NCBI RefSeq assembly: GCF_037095755.1
Contig: NZ_JBAWKJ010000001.1
Coordinates: 1,739,001-1,803,000, forward strand
Length of the DNA: 64,000 nucleotides
Direction of reading: 5' to 3'
Origin: Sphingopyxis sp. CCNWLW2
GTDB lineage: Bacteria > Pseudomonadota > Alphaproteobacteria > Sphingomonadales > Sphingomonadaceae
The translations under genes and the position numbers were made by a program. A model generated the notes under the pieces. The model made no database searches. It saw only the letters and a program-made list of their open reading frames with translations, and was not told the origin of the DNA. Below, one piece after another: positions 26,153-35,395 of the stretch; within the stretch, counting starts at the first letter, position 1; each line of letters opens with the position of its first letter.

Positions 26153-27379
26153 TCAGCTCCGATAATCGGCGTTGATGCTGATATATCCGTGGGTGAGGTC
26201 GCACGTCCAAACGGTCGCGCGGCCCTCGCCGAGCCCCAGGTCGGCGCCGACGCGGATGTCCTGACCTTTGAGGTGCGCCGCAACCGGCGCTTCGTCATAG
26301 CCATCGACGGGCAGGCCGTCCTTCGCGACCCAATGATCGCCGAAGCGGATCGCGAGGCGGTCGCGGTCGGCGGGTTCGCCCGCCTTGCCCACCGCCATCA
26401 CGACGCGGCCCCAGTTCGCGTCCTCGCCCGCGATTGCGGTTTTCACCAGCGGCGAGTTGGCGATCGCGAGCGCGACGCGTTTCGCGCTGTCGTCGCTGGT
26501 GGCGCCGGTCACTTGTATCTCGATGAACTTCGACGCGCCCTCGCCGTCGCGCACGACCTGTTGCGCGAGATCGAGCGCGACCGAACGGATCGCGGCGTAG
26601 AGCGCGTCGGCGCCCGGATCGTCACGGGTCGTGAGCGTGGCGTTGCCCGCCTGCCCGGTCGCGAAGAGCAGCACGGTGTCGCTGGTCGACGTATCGCTGT
26701 CGACGGTGATGCTGTTGAAGCTGCCGCTGGTCGCTTCGCTCAGCATCTCCTGCAAAAGCGCAGGCGCGACCACGGCGTCGGTGAAGATATAGCCGAGCAT
26801 CGTCGCCATGTCGGGGGCGATCATTCCCGACCCCTTGACGATCCCTGCGACATGGACGGTCTTGCCATCGACGATCGCGCTCGCGCCCGAGCCCTTCGCG
26901 AAGGTGTCGGTAGTGCCGATCGTGTCGGCGGCGGCTTCCCACGAGCAGGGCTCCGCGGTCAGCGCGGCTTCGACCCCGGCGCGGGCCTTGTCCTTGGGCA
27001 AGGGCACGCCGATGACGCCGGTCGAACTGACGAAGACTTCGGCCGGTTCGCAGCCGAGATGGTCCGCGACCTGCGCCATGATCTGCTCGACCGCCTCGCG
27101 CCCACGATAGCCGGTGAAGGCGTTGCTGTTGCCCGCGTTGACGATCAGCGCGCGGCCGATGCCGCCCTTCACCTGCTCGCGGCCGAGCTCGACTTCGGAC
27201 GAGCAGCAGACATTGCGCGTGAAGACGCCCGCGACCGTGGTGCCGGGCGCGAGCTCGACATAGGTGAGGTCGCAGCGGTCCCAATTCTTGTACTGCGCAC
27301 GCGCGACGCGGCGCGTCACCCCGGCGATGTCGGGGAGGGCGGGGAAGGCGGCGGGGGCGAGCGGTGAGCGCGTGGTCAT
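26153..27379 (-). CDS. argJ: Bifunctional ornithine acetyltransferase / N-acetylglutamate synthase
   Basis: 408 residues. The autocleavage and nucleophile site is visible as ATMLG with Thr193, directly after GMIAPDM; the precursor is cut before this threonine to give alpha and beta chains. Other landmarks are NAGNSNAFTG and SSTGVIG in the alpha chain. ArgJ moves the acetyl group from N-acetylornithine to glutamate, closing the cyclic arginine pathway. It is a single gene here, with the aldehyde dehydrogenase upstream on the same strand but separated by a terminator. Confidence 0.95.
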   Translation of the reverse strand: MTTRSPLAPAAFPALPDIAGVTRRVARAQYKNWDRCDLTYVELAPGTTVAGVFTRNVCCSSEVELGREQVKGGIGRALIVNAGNSNAFTGYRGREAVEQIMAQVADHLGCEPAEVFVSSTGVIGVPLPKDKARAGVEAALTAEPCSWEAAADTIGTTDTFAKGSGASAIVDGKTVHVAGIVKGSGMIAPDMATMLGYIFTDAVVAPALLQEMLSEATSGSFNSITVDSDTSTSDTVLLFATGQAGNATLTTRDDPGADALYAAIRSVALDLAQQVVRDGEGASKFIEIQVTGATSDDSAKRVALAIANSPLVKTAIAGEDANWGRVVMAVGKAGEPADRDRLAIRFGDHWVAKDGLPVDGYDEAPVAAHLKGQDIRVGADLGLGEGRATVWTCDLTHGYISINADYRS

Positions 27380-27415
27380 GCGGGAGCGCTTAGCTCTGTA
27401 GCACTCAAAGAAAAA

Positions 27416-27437
27416 CCCCTCCCGTTTACGGGAGGGG
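27416..27437 (-). terminator. Intrinsic terminator of the aldehyde dehydrogenase gene
   Basis: Perfect nine-base stem CCCCTCCCG/CGGGAGGGG with loop of four. On the minus strand it is followed directly by TTTTTCTTT. It lies about 100 bases past the aldehyde dehydrogenase stop and 37 bases before the argJ start. The bases between it and the stop (27440-27530) hold further GC-rich partial repeats of the same CCCTCCC type. Confidence 0.8.
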
Positions 27438-27535
27438 CAGCGAGGCTTGCGAGCTTGCTCGCTAGTCGTAGCGGGGAGGGTTGGCGAGGCTACAGGCCCT
27501 CCCCCGACCCCTCCTGCAAGCGGGTGGGGAGAAGA

Positions 27536-28969
27536 TCAGGCCGGAATGCCGCTGATCGACTTCACTTCCATGAAGTCCTTCAGCCCGAACACGCCGCCTT
27601 CGCGGCCGTTGCCCGATGCCTTGTAGCCGCCGAACGCCGCGCCCGGGCCGGGGCCCCACGCGTTGACCGCGACCATGCCGGCGCGCAGCTTCGGTGCTAC
27701 GTCAGCCGCCTTGGCGGGGTCGCCCGAAATCACCGCCGACAGGCCATATTCGGTGTCGTTGGCGATATCGACGGCTTCGTCGAGGTCGCCATAGGCCATG
27801 ATCGTCGCGACGGGTCCGAAGATTTCCTCGTTGGCGATGCGCATGTCGCGCGTAACGCCCGAGAAGACGGTCGGCTTGATATAATAGCCGCGGTTGACGT
27901 TCGACGGGAGGCCGGTGCCGCCGGTCTCCAGCGTCGCGCCTTCGTCGATCGCCGACTGGATCAGGCCCTGGATCTTGTCGAACTGCGCCTTGTTGACGAC
28001 CGGGCCGATATGGCCGCCCTCGGCCTGCGGGTCGCCGACCGACGTCCCGTCGAACATCGCCTTGATCACGCCGACTGCCTCGGCCTCGCGATCCTTCTGG
28101 ACGAGGATGCGCGTCGGGGCGATGCAGCTCTGGCCCGTGTTGACGAGCACGCCCTGCACCGTCGGCGGCAGTACCGCGGCGAAATCGGCGTCGGGCAGGA
28201 CGATGTTCGGCGACTTGCCGCCAAGTTCCTGATGGACGCGCTTGACGGTATCGGCGGCCGCCTTCGCGACGAGGATGCCCGCGCGGGTCGAGCCGGTGAA
28301 GCTCACCATTTCGATGCCGGGGTGCGCGCTGATCGCGTTGCCGACGGTCGGGCCGTCGCCCTGCACGAGGTTGAACACGCCCGGCGGCACGCCCGCGGCA
28401 TCGAGGATTTCGGCGAAGATCGTCGCGTTGCCGGGGCATTCTTCCGACGGCTTGAGCACCATCGTGTTGCCGCCGGCGAGCGCGGGGGCGACCTTGAGTG
28501 CGATCTGGTTCAGCGGCCAGTTCCACGGCGTGATCATGCCGACGACGCCGATCGGCTCGTATGCGATGACGCCCGCGGCGTATTTTTCGGTGAAGCTGAA
28601 GTCTTTCAACGCCGCGATGGTGCCGAGGAAGCCGCCGATGCCCGCGCCGACCTGCGCGGTGCCCGCGAAGCTGACGGGAGCGCCCATTTCGCTCGCCATC
28701 GATTTGGCAAGGTCGGGGGCGCGCTTCTTATATTCCTCGACAATGCGGTTCAAAAGGTCGAGCCGCTCTTCGCGCGTCGTCTGCGACCAGCTCTTCAGGG
28801 CTTCGCGCGCTGCGGCGACGGCATCGTCGACGTCGGCGGCGGTGCCGAGGACGATCGTCGAGGCGGCTTCTTCGGTCGCCGGGTTGATGACGTCGTGCGG
28901 CTTGCCGCCTTTGCTGTCGACCCAACGGCCGCCGATGTAATTCTGTTTGAGGTGCGTTTCGGTGCTCAT
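27536..28969 (-). CDS. NAD(P)-dependent aldehyde dehydrogenase
   Basis: 477 residues. The cofactor and catalytic landmarks of the aldehyde dehydrogenase superfamily are all present: TPWNWP, SFTGSTRAG, ELGGKSP with the general-base glutamate, and NTGQSC with the nucleophilic cysteine. It oxidises an aldehyde to the acid; the substrate cannot be read from sequence and the neighbours do not help. The ATG at 28969 has GGAGA nine bases upstream. No operon partner is evident. Confidence 0.92.
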   Translation of the reverse strand: MSTETHLKQNYIGGRWVDSKGGKPHDVINPATEEAASTIVLGTAADVDDAVAAAREALKSWSQTTREERLDLLNRIVEEYKKRAPDLAKSMASEMGAPVSFAGTAQVGAGIGGFLGTIAALKDFSFTEKYAAGVIAYEPIGVVGMITPWNWPLNQIALKVAPALAGGNTMVLKPSEECPGNATIFAEILDAAGVPPGVFNLVQGDGPTVGNAISAHPGIEMVSFTGSTRAGILVAKAAADTVKRVHQELGGKSPNIVLPDADFAAVLPPTVQGVLVNTGQSCIAPTRILVQKDREAEAVGVIKAMFDGTSVGDPQAEGGHIGPVVNKAQFDKIQGLIQSAIDEGATLETGGTGLPSNVNRGYYIKPTVFSGVTRDMRIANEEIFGPVATIMAYGDLDEAVDIANDTEYGLSAVISGDPAKAADVAPKLRAGMVAVNAWGPGPGAAFGGYKASGNGREGGVFGLKDFMEVKSISGIPA

Positions 28970-29064
28970 GTCCTGTCTCCCATCGGCGGTGAATCCGTCT
29001 CGGATTGCTACCTAATCACTGTGGCGGATGAATCAAGCAAAGGCCAACTGCCAATTGCGGCAGG

Positions 29065-30375
29065 TCAGCGTTTTTCAGCGGAAAGACGTGACATCAGGAT
29101 GGCAGCGCGCGTCGCCTGTCGCGCGATGCTGGGGATGTCGACGGCTTCGCCCGGGGCATGGTCGCCCGTGCTGTACGGCCCGAGTCCCGCGAGCCCGTCG
29201 ACATCGGCGGCAACGAAGCTGATGTCTCCCGCGCCGCGCTTCAGCGGATCGAGCGGCGCCATTTCGGCCAGCCCGAGATCGCGGTTCACGCCGTTGAGCT
29301 TCGCTAGCAAGGCGCGATTGCCGTCGGTCGGCGCCATCGAGGGATAGCCGCCGGGATCGAAAGCGATCTTGGCATCGGTGCCGGGGGCATGTTCGGCGAC
29401 GATCGCCGTCATTTTCGCCTTCACCCGTTCGATCTGTTCGGACGACAGCGCGCGCAGATCGCCGCGCGCGACCGCTACTGGTGCGATGATGTTGGTCTTG
29501 CCGGTCACCGTCGCGCGGATGCCGCCCGCGTCGAGATCGGCCTGCTGCCCGCCTGCGATCAGCCCGATGTTGAAGGTGAGGTTCGGCTCGGGCAGCTCGG
29601 TGCGGAAGCGGTGGACGATGCGCGTGAGTTCATAGATCGCGCCGTCGCCCGCCGCGGCGCTGAAGATACCCGAACTGTGCGCGCTCTTGCCCGTCGCGGT
29701 GACGGTCCAGCTGTCCGACGAGCGCCGCGCGACCGAACCCATGTCGGCGCCATTGTCGCGCACAAGCCCCTCGAAATCGAGCGCGACGTCGCTGCGCTTG
29801 CCCGCCGCGATCAGGTCGGCGCGCGCTTTCTCGATCGGGCTGCCCGAATCCTCCTCGTCGCCGGTCATGTGGATTTCGATATTTGCGTCCTTCAGCGTCC
29901 CCGCGGCCTGCATCGCGCGCAGCGCCGCGACGATCACGACCATGCCGCCCTTGTCGTCGCCCGCGCCGGGGCCTTCGCCCATATCGCCCTTGCGAGTGAA
30001 TTTCTGAAAGGGCGAGTCGGGTTCGAACACCGTATCGAGATGCGCGATCAGCAGCAGGCGCTTGGCATCGGGCTTGCCGCTGTGCGTGGCGATCAGATGG
30101 CCGGCGCGTCCGGTGTCGCGCATCGGCTTCCATTCGACCTTAAAACCCAGCGGTTCGAGTTCGGTGCGCATCATCGCCCCGACCTTTTTGACGCCCTCGA
30201 GATTGAGTGAGCCGCTGTTCTGGTTGACGAGCTTTTCGAGCAACGCGAGGTTGCGGTCCTGTTCGGCCGCGACCGTCTTCGCCATGGCGCTTTCGGCCTT
30301 CGAGAGCTTGGCTTCCGCCGCCGGGACAAGCGCGAGCTGAAGGGCGACGAGAGCGGCAAGCGGCAGTGATTTCAT
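29065..30375 (-). CDS. Exported M20-family metallopeptidase (CPG2-like)
   Basis: 436 residues from ATG 30375, where a leader of about 21 residues (hydrophobic core LPLAALVALQLAL, ending AEA) and an AGGAG ribosome site agree; the frame is open for 13 further codons upstream. Zinc ligands are visible as AHLDTV, GAGDDKGG and TGDEEDSG, the carboxypeptidase G2/M20 pattern of two zinc ions. It should remove a C-terminal amino acid, often glutamate, or cleave an acylated amino acid in the periplasm. Substrate not known. Confidence 0.87.
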   Translation of the reverse strand: MKSLPLAALVALQLALVPAAEAKLSKAESAMAKTVAAEQDRNLALLEKLVNQNSGSLNLEGVKKVGAMMRTELEPLGFKVEWKPMRDTGRAGHLIATHSGKPDAKRLLLIAHLDTVFEPDSPFQKFTRKGDMGEGPGAGDDKGGMVVIVAALRAMQAAGTLKDANIEIHMTGDEEDSGSPIEKARADLIAAGKRSDVALDFEGLVRDNGADMGSVARRSSDSWTVTATGKSAHSSGIFSAAAGDGAIYELTRIVHRFRTELPEPNLTFNIGLIAGGQQADLDAGGIRATVTGKTNIIAPVAVARGDLRALSSEQIERVKAKMTAIVAEHAPGTDAKIAFDPGGYPSMAPTDGNRALLAKLNGVNRDLGLAEMAPLDPLKRGAGDISFVAADVDGLAGLGPYSTGDHAPGEAVDIPSIARQATRAAILMSRLSAEKR

Positions 30376-30431
30376 GGGGAGGCTCCTCTGAACAGCCTCT
30401 TGTGCCGCCTCCACCTCGCCTCGGCAAGCGC

Positions 30432-31043
30432 TCAGCCGGGGTAGGGTGCCTGTTTGAGCAGTCTTGCGAGGTGCGCCGCGTTGGCGGCGACCATCTTAGC
30501 GGTTTGGGTGACCTTGCGCGGGCGGTGTTCGAGATCTTTGAAGTCGGTCGATCCCATCGCCTCGCCGACCCAATAGCAGGCGGCGACCGCGGGGATCGTC
30601 CAGCCGACATCGTTGAGCGCCTGGAAGATCTGAGCCGAGACATGGTGTGCGCCATCCTCATTGCCGACGATCGCGGCGACCGCGACCTTCGAATAGCTCG
30701 GCATGCGCCCCCGATCGTCGGTTTCCGACAGGAAGGCGTCCATGCGCTCCATCACGAGCTTGGCGACGCTCGACGCCTGCCCCATCCAGATCGGCGTGCC
30801 GAAGATCAATATGTCGGCGGTGAGGATCTGTTTGCGGATCGCGGGCCATTCGTCGTCCGGTCCCTGGTTCGAGGTCACGCCCCATTTGACGTTGTGGGCG
30901 GCGATGCGGATCGGGTCGGCGACCGTCACGTCCAGAGCCGCGAAATGTTCGGCGAGCACCGCGATCATTGCGTCGGTCGAACTGGCGCGGCCCTTGGCCG
31001 AAAGCGAGCAGTTGATGGCGGCGGCGGTCAGGGGGACAGGCAT
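30432..31043 (-). CDS. Flavodoxin-fold NAD(P)H:FMN oxidoreductase
   Basis: 203 residues. The flavodoxin-like fold is indicated by AAINCSL near the N-terminus (phosphate-binding loop), ADILIFGTPIWMG (about 78-90) and VAAIVGNEDG (about 120). Enzymes of this group use FMN to reduce quinones, azo dyes or iron complexes. An AAGGAA ribosome site precedes ATG 31043. It ends 56 bases before the M20 peptidase start on the same strand, so the two could share a transcript, but no functional link is apparent. Confidence 0.78.
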   Translation of the reverse strand: MPVPLTAAAINCSLSAKGRASSTDAMIAVLAEHFAALDVTVADPIRIAAHNVKWGVTSNQGPDDEWPAIRKQILTADILIFGTPIWMGQASSVAKLVMERMDAFLSETDDRGRMPSYSKVAVAAIVGNEDGAHHVSAQIFQALNDVGWTIPAVAACYWVGEAMGSTDFKDLEHRPRKVTQTAKMVAANAAHLARLLKQAPYPG

Positions 31044-31094
31044 GGCATTTCCTTGCGGGCTGGCCCCCCTGCAAGGAAATGGCCGGGAACCCGC

Positions 31095-32576
31095 TCAGGT
31101 TCCGGGGCGGACCATGAAAATATCGCCGCCGATGCTGATGAGGAAGAGGTTGCCCGCGCTGTCCTCGCCGAACGAAGCGATCGAATTCAGCGTCCCGGCG
31201 TCGGGTGCAAAATCCTCGTTCCGCCGCGCGAAGCGCGAAGAGGCGAGCGTCTGGCCGGGGACGAGGCTGGCGAAAGGCACCGACCAGATATTGTTCGAGA
31301 CGAAGTCGGCGAAGACATATTGGCCCTGCAAGGACGCCACAGGGCCGCGGTAGACATAGCCGCCGGTGATCGAATTGCCCTGCCGCGGACCGCTGCCATG
31401 GCCATATTCGGCGACCGGGTCGGTGAGCCCGCCGGGTGCCGTGCCGGTGAAAGACTGGGTCCCTTCCTTGAAGCGCCAGCCGAAGTTCAGCCCTGGCTGT
31501 GTGGTCGTCACCAGGTCGATTTCCTCGACAGCGCCTTGCCCGACGTCGGCGATGATCAGCGTCGTGCCCGAGAAGGAGGTACGGAACGGATTGCGGAGGC
31601 CAAGGGCATAGACGTACGGATCCCCGCCGCCGCTGAGATAGGGGTTGCCGGGCGCCGGAGTGAAGAAGGTCGGCGACGCACCCGCATAGGGATCTTCGAC
31701 CACCCTGATCCGCAATATCTTGCCGAGCCGCGAATTGGGGTTCTGGGCGTTGTTGCCGGGATCGCCCGAGCCGCCGCCGTCGCCCACCCCGGCATAGAGA
31801 AAGCCGTCGGGGCCGAAGATCATCGAACCGCCATTATGATTGTTCGCGCCGGGATGCGGTATCGAGAGTCTCGCCAATATTTGCGGCGTTCCGGAGAGGG
31901 TTCCATATTCGCGAATCTCGATATCGCCGGCGGCATTGGTGCAATAGATCATGAAGCGATCGGAATTCGCCGGGTTCGGCAGCAGCGCCATGCTGAGCAA
32001 TCCGCGCTCGCCGTCGGTCGACAGATCGCCGACCGTGAAGCGCAGTGTCTTCACGCCGGTCGAGGGATTCAGGCGATAGACCCGCCCCGCCTTTTCCAGC
32101 ACATAGACGTCGCTGCTGCCCGGAATGCCGAGAACATAGGTCGGCTGGCTGAAGCCGGTGCCGACGCGCGCGACCGCGATGCCCTCGCGGCTGTTGGTGA
32201 CGGTGATGTTGACCGTTTGCGTCGCGCTGGCGCTGGCGTCGCTGACGCGGAGCTGGACCGTATAGATATTGTCGCCATTGGCATCGCCGGGCAGGTCGAA
32301 ATCGGGCGCGGCGTTGAAGCGCAGCGCGCCGGCCGCGGTGATCGAGAAGAGCGCGGCATCGGCGCCGCCGTCGATCGCAAAGGTCAGGGCATCGCCATTG
32401 GGGTCGCTCGCGGTCGCCTGATAGGCGGCGGCGGTGTTTTCGACGACGCTGGCGGTCTGGAGCGAGGTGAAGGCCGGCGGCGCATTGGCCGCGGGCGGTG
32501 TGCTGCCCCCGCCATCGCCTCCGCCGCACGACGCGAGGAGGAAAGGGGTAAGGGCGGCAAAGACGCGCATCCGCAT
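31095..32576 (-). CDS. Lipoprotein: cadherin-like domain plus sugar-dehydrogenase-type beta-propeller
   Basis: 493 residues from ATG 32576. The leader ends in the lipobox LLASC (Cys about residue 16), then a glycine/proline linker. Residues about 30-130 look like a cadherin-like Ig fold (ENTAAAYQATASDPNGD; TVQLRVSD). From about 135 comes a glucose/sorbosone dehydrogenase-like propeller with HPGANNHNGGSM, GVGDGGGSGDPGNNAQNPN and ADVGQG, the PQQ-binding type seen in soluble aldose dehydrogenases. It should be a membrane-anchored periplasmic sugar oxidase or a propeller that has lost activity. No PQQ synthesis genes are in the window. Confidence 0.8.
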   Translation of the reverse strand: MRMRVFAALTPFLLASCGGGDGGGSTPPAANAPPAFTSLQTASVVENTAAAYQATASDPNGDALTFAIDGGADAALFSITAAGALRFNAAPDFDLPGDANGDNIYTVQLRVSDASASATQTVNITVTNSREGIAVARVGTGFSQPTYVLGIPGSSDVYVLEKAGRVYRLNPSTGVKTLRFTVGDLSTDGERGLLSMALLPNPANSDRFMIYCTNAAGDIEIREYGTLSGTPQILARLSIPHPGANNHNGGSMIFGPDGFLYAGVGDGGGSGDPGNNAQNPNSRLGKILRIRVVEDPYAGASPTFFTPAPGNPYLSGGGDPYVYALGLRNPFRTSFSGTTLIIADVGQGAVEEIDLVTTTQPGLNFGWRFKEGTQSFTGTAPGGLTDPVAEYGHGSGPRQGNSITGGYVYRGPVASLQGQYVFADFVSNNIWSVPFASLVPGQTLASSRFARRNEDFAPDAGTLNSIASFGEDSAGNLFLISIGGDIFMVRPGT

Positions 32577-32686
32577 GGCCAAACAGCCTTTCGTGATCGA
32601 ACCCCACCCCGACCGCAACCTGCCATCGGGGGGCGGGGATCGCAACCCCGCCGGGTTCGCCATACGGGCGGCGATCCCGTGCCGCC

Positions 32687-33205
32687 TCAAGCGGGCTCTT
32701 TGACCTCCTCGAAATCGTCGAGCTTGCCCAGCGCGTCGCGGGCAATCTTTGTCAGTGCGGAGCGATTGACCGCCAAGCCTTTCGTTTCGGTGCCCGTCAG
32801 GTCGTCGATGGCGAACGCGACGCGGGTGCGATCGGGCGCCAACTCGTCGAAGGTGAACTTCAGCCCCGTGGACAGTGCGCCGTCGTCGACGCTGTAAATC
32901 AGATGCGCCTCGCGCGGGATCTCCATCGCGACCGCGATCTTGACCTTATACGCCTCGGGCCGCTCGTCGGGCACCATTTGTTCGAACCCGGGCTCGCCCT
33001 TTTGCACGACGAGTTCGTAGAGGCGTGTCGATCCGCCGTTGGTGACGAGCGGCAGGCCGGTGAAGGCGCTGTCGTCGCCGAACATCTTGGCGAACACCTG
33101 TTCTCGCGGTGCCGCGACGGTCCGCGTCTGGTTCACCAGCTCGGCTATCTTGCCGCAGCCGGTCGTCAGCAGCATCGCGGCAATCGGCACCATAATGCGA
33201 AACAT
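32687..33205 (-). CDS. Small lipoprotein, possibly SRPBCC/START-like
   Basis: 172 residues. Leader MFRIMVPIAAMLLTTGC gives a lipobox LTTGC with Cys17. The mature part reads like a polyketide-cyclase/START-type fold (TVAAPREQVFAKM; VKIAVAMEIPREAHLIYSVDD; FTFDELAPDRTRVAFAID), in which a hydrophobic pocket binds a lipid or small molecule; this is a weak structural guess. It precedes the propeller lipoprotein on the same strand by 110 bases. Function unknown. Confidence 0.7.
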   Translation of the reverse strand: MFRIMVPIAAMLLTTGCGKIAELVNQTRTVAAPREQVFAKMFGDDSAFTGLPLVTNGGSTRLYELVVQKGEPGFEQMVPDERPEAYKVKIAVAMEIPREAHLIYSVDDGALSTGLKFTFDELAPDRTRVAFAIDDLTGTETKGLAVNRSALTKIARDALGKLDDFEEVKEPA

Positions 33206-33288
33206 CGAGCATTCCCCCCGGAAAGACTGCCCTCTCTTAACGCGAAGGGCTTACCAAAGCGTAATGGGGACGGACGGCCAAAAGAAAA

Positions 33289-33318
33289 GGGCGCCCGGTT
33301 CCCCCGAACCGGACGCCC
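33289..33318 (-). terminator. Intrinsic terminator of glnA
   Basis: Twelve-position stem GGGCG-C-CCGGTT / AACCGG-A-CGCCC with one mismatch and a six-base loop, 28 bases past the glnA stop, followed on the minus strand by CCTTTTCTTTT-like sequence. Confidence 0.82.
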
Positions 33319-33345
33319 TCCCTTAGGCGATCTGACCCTGTTGGA

Positions 33346-34758
33346 TCAGGCGCTGTAGTACATGTCGAACTCGACCGGGCTCGGGGTCTGTTCGAAACGA
33401 TAGACTTCGTCCCACTTCAGCTCGACATAAGCTTCGATCTGGTCCTTCGAGAAGACGTCGCCCTTCAAGAGGAAGTCGTGGTCGGCGAGCAGGCTGTCGA
33501 GCGCTTCGCGAAGCGAACCGCAGACGGTCGGGACTTCGCTCAGCTCCTCGGGCGGCAGGTCGTACAGATTCTTGTCCATCGGGTCGCCCGGGTGAATCTT
33601 GTTCTGGATGCCGTCGAGGCCCGCCATCAGCAGCGCCGAATAGCAGAGATAGGGGTTGGCCATCGCGTCGGGGAAACGGAACTCGACGCGCTTCGACTTG
33701 GCGCCAGCGCCGTACGGAATGCGGCACGAGGCCGAACGGTTGCGCGACGAGTAAGCGAGCAGCACCGGCGCTTCAAAGCCCGGGACGAGGCGCTTGTAGC
33801 TGTTCGTCGTCGGGTTGGTGAAGGCGTTGAGCGCCTTGGCGTGCTTGACCACGCCGCCGATGAAATAGAGGCACATGTCCGACAGGCCGGCATAGCCGTT
33901 GCCGGCAAAGAGCGGCTTGCCCTTTTCCCAGATCGAGATGTGGGTGTGCATGCCGCTGCCGTTGTCGTCCTTGATCGGCTTCGGCATGAAGGTCGCGGTC
34001 TTGCCATAAGCATGCGCGACCTGGTGCACGACATATTTGTAGATCTGCATGCGGTCGGCGGTTTCGGTCAGCGTGCCGAAGGTCAGGCCGAGCTCGTGCT
34101 GCGCGGCGGCGACTTCATGGTGATGCTTGTCGCACGGCAGGCCGAGTTCGAGCATGGTCGAGACCATTTCGGCGCGGATGTCGACGGCGCTGTCGACCGG
34201 CGCGACGGGGAAATAGCCGCCCTTGGCGCGCGGACGGTGCGCGAGGTTGCCGCCTTCATAGCTGCGGCCGGTGTTCGTCGGCAGCTCGATGTCGTCGATC
34301 TCGAAGCCCGACTTGTTATAGCCGGTTTCGAAGCGGACGTCGTCGAACATGAAGAATTCGGCTTCGGGGCCGACATAGACGGTGTCGCCGATACCGGTCG
34401 AGGCGACATAGGCCTCGGCGCGCTTCGCCGTGGTGCGCGGGTCGCGGGCATAGCCTTCGCCGGTCGACGGCTCGACGATGTCGCAGAAGATCACGAGCAT
34501 CGGGGTCGCCGAGAAGGGATCGTCATAGACGGCGTCGAGGTCGGGCTTCAGGATCATGTCCGACTCGTTGATCGCCTTCCAGCCTTCGATCGACGAGCCG
34601 TCGAACATCAGGCCGTCTTCGAGCTCGTCCTCGCCGAGGACCGAGGCGACCATCGTCAGGTGCTGCCACTTGCCCTTGGGGTCGGTGAAGCGCAGGTCGA
34701 CCCACTCGATGTCGTTTTCCTTGATCCGCGCGATGATATCCTTGGGCTTCGTAGCCAT
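33346..34758 (-). CDS. glnA: Glutamine synthetase type I
   Basis: 470 residues, the normal length of the GSI-beta subunit. Family signatures are FDGSSIEGW in the N-terminal beta-grasp domain, the ATP-binding [14 protein letters not shown], the [10 protein letters not shown] segment, and NLYDLPPEE carrying the adenylylated tyrosine (Tyr397 in the enteric numbering), so activity is likely tuned by GlnE. It makes glutamine from glutamate, ammonia and ATP. Located 71 bases downstream of glnB on the same strand, the classic alphaproteobacterial glnBA operon. Confidence 0.97.
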   Translation of the reverse strand: MATKPKDIIARIKENDIEWVDLRFTDPKGKWQHLTMVASVLGEDELEDGLMFDGSSIEGWKAINESDMILKPDLDAVYDDPFSATPMLVIFCDIVEPSTGEGYARDPRTTAKRAEAYVASTGIGDTVYVGPEAEFFMFDDVRFETGYNKSGFEIDDIELPTNTGRSYEGGNLAHRPRAKGGYFPVAPVDSAVDIRAEMVSTMLELGLPCDKHHHEVAAAQHELGLTFGTLTETADRMQIYKYVVHQVAHAYGKTATFMPKPIKDDNGSGMHTHISIWEKGKPLFAGNGYAGLSDMCLYFIGGVVKHAKALNAFTNPTTNSYKRLVPGFEAPVLLAYSSRNRSASCRIPYGAGAKSKRVEFRFPDAMANPYLCYSALLMAGLDGIQNKIHPGDPMDKNLYDLPPEELSEVPTVCGSLREALDSLLADHDFLLKGDVFSKDQIEAYVELKWDEVYRFEQTPSPVEFDMYYSA

Positions 34759-34829
34759 CGTCTATGCTTCCTTCTTGCGAAATGATCCGGCGTGCCGGGG
34801 GTTGTCGGGTTTTCGAAAAATGCGAAAGA

Positions 34830-35219
<390 letters not shown>

Positions 35220-35279
35220 TCAGGTGTGCCTGCCCGGTTCGCCGTCGAGTCGGTGCGGTGTCCCGCCATCTTGCACCAA

Positions 35280-35294
35280 TCAAAAGCCGTGCCA
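35280..35294 (-). promoter_or_regulatory. Candidate sigma-54 promoter for glnBA
   Basis: On the minus strand the sequence is TGGCACGGCTTTTGA. It matches the -24/-12 consensus (TGGCACG, four bases, TTGC) with the correct ten bases between GG and the second dinucleotide, except that the -12 pair is GA rather than GC. It lies about 112 bases before the glnB start. I could not find a complete NtrC site upstream, only a TGCACC half-site nearby at 35272-35277. Confidence 0.4.
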
Positions 35295-35334
35295 ATTGGC
35301 GAATCGCGGGGTTCTGGTAAGAAATTTGAAACGA

Positions 35335-35373
35335 AAGAACGCCGCTGCCCAAGGGGTGGGCAACGGCGTTCTT
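35335..35373 (-). terminator. Intrinsic terminator of the quinohaemoprotein dehydrogenase gene
   Basis: Ten-base outer stem AAGAACGCCG/CGGCGTTCTT plus an inner TGCCC/GGGCA stem, 22 bases past the stop, followed on the minus strand by TCGTTTC. It also insulates the glnBA promoter. Confidence 0.78.
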
Positions 35374-35395
35374 AGGGTGCCTAATTTTTGGGCGG

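Noticed and set aside
30366..32897. 843-codon plus-strand open frame over the FMN reductase and propeller lipoprotein
   Set aside because: Crosses two genes with clear motifs and their gap; composition typical of a shadow.
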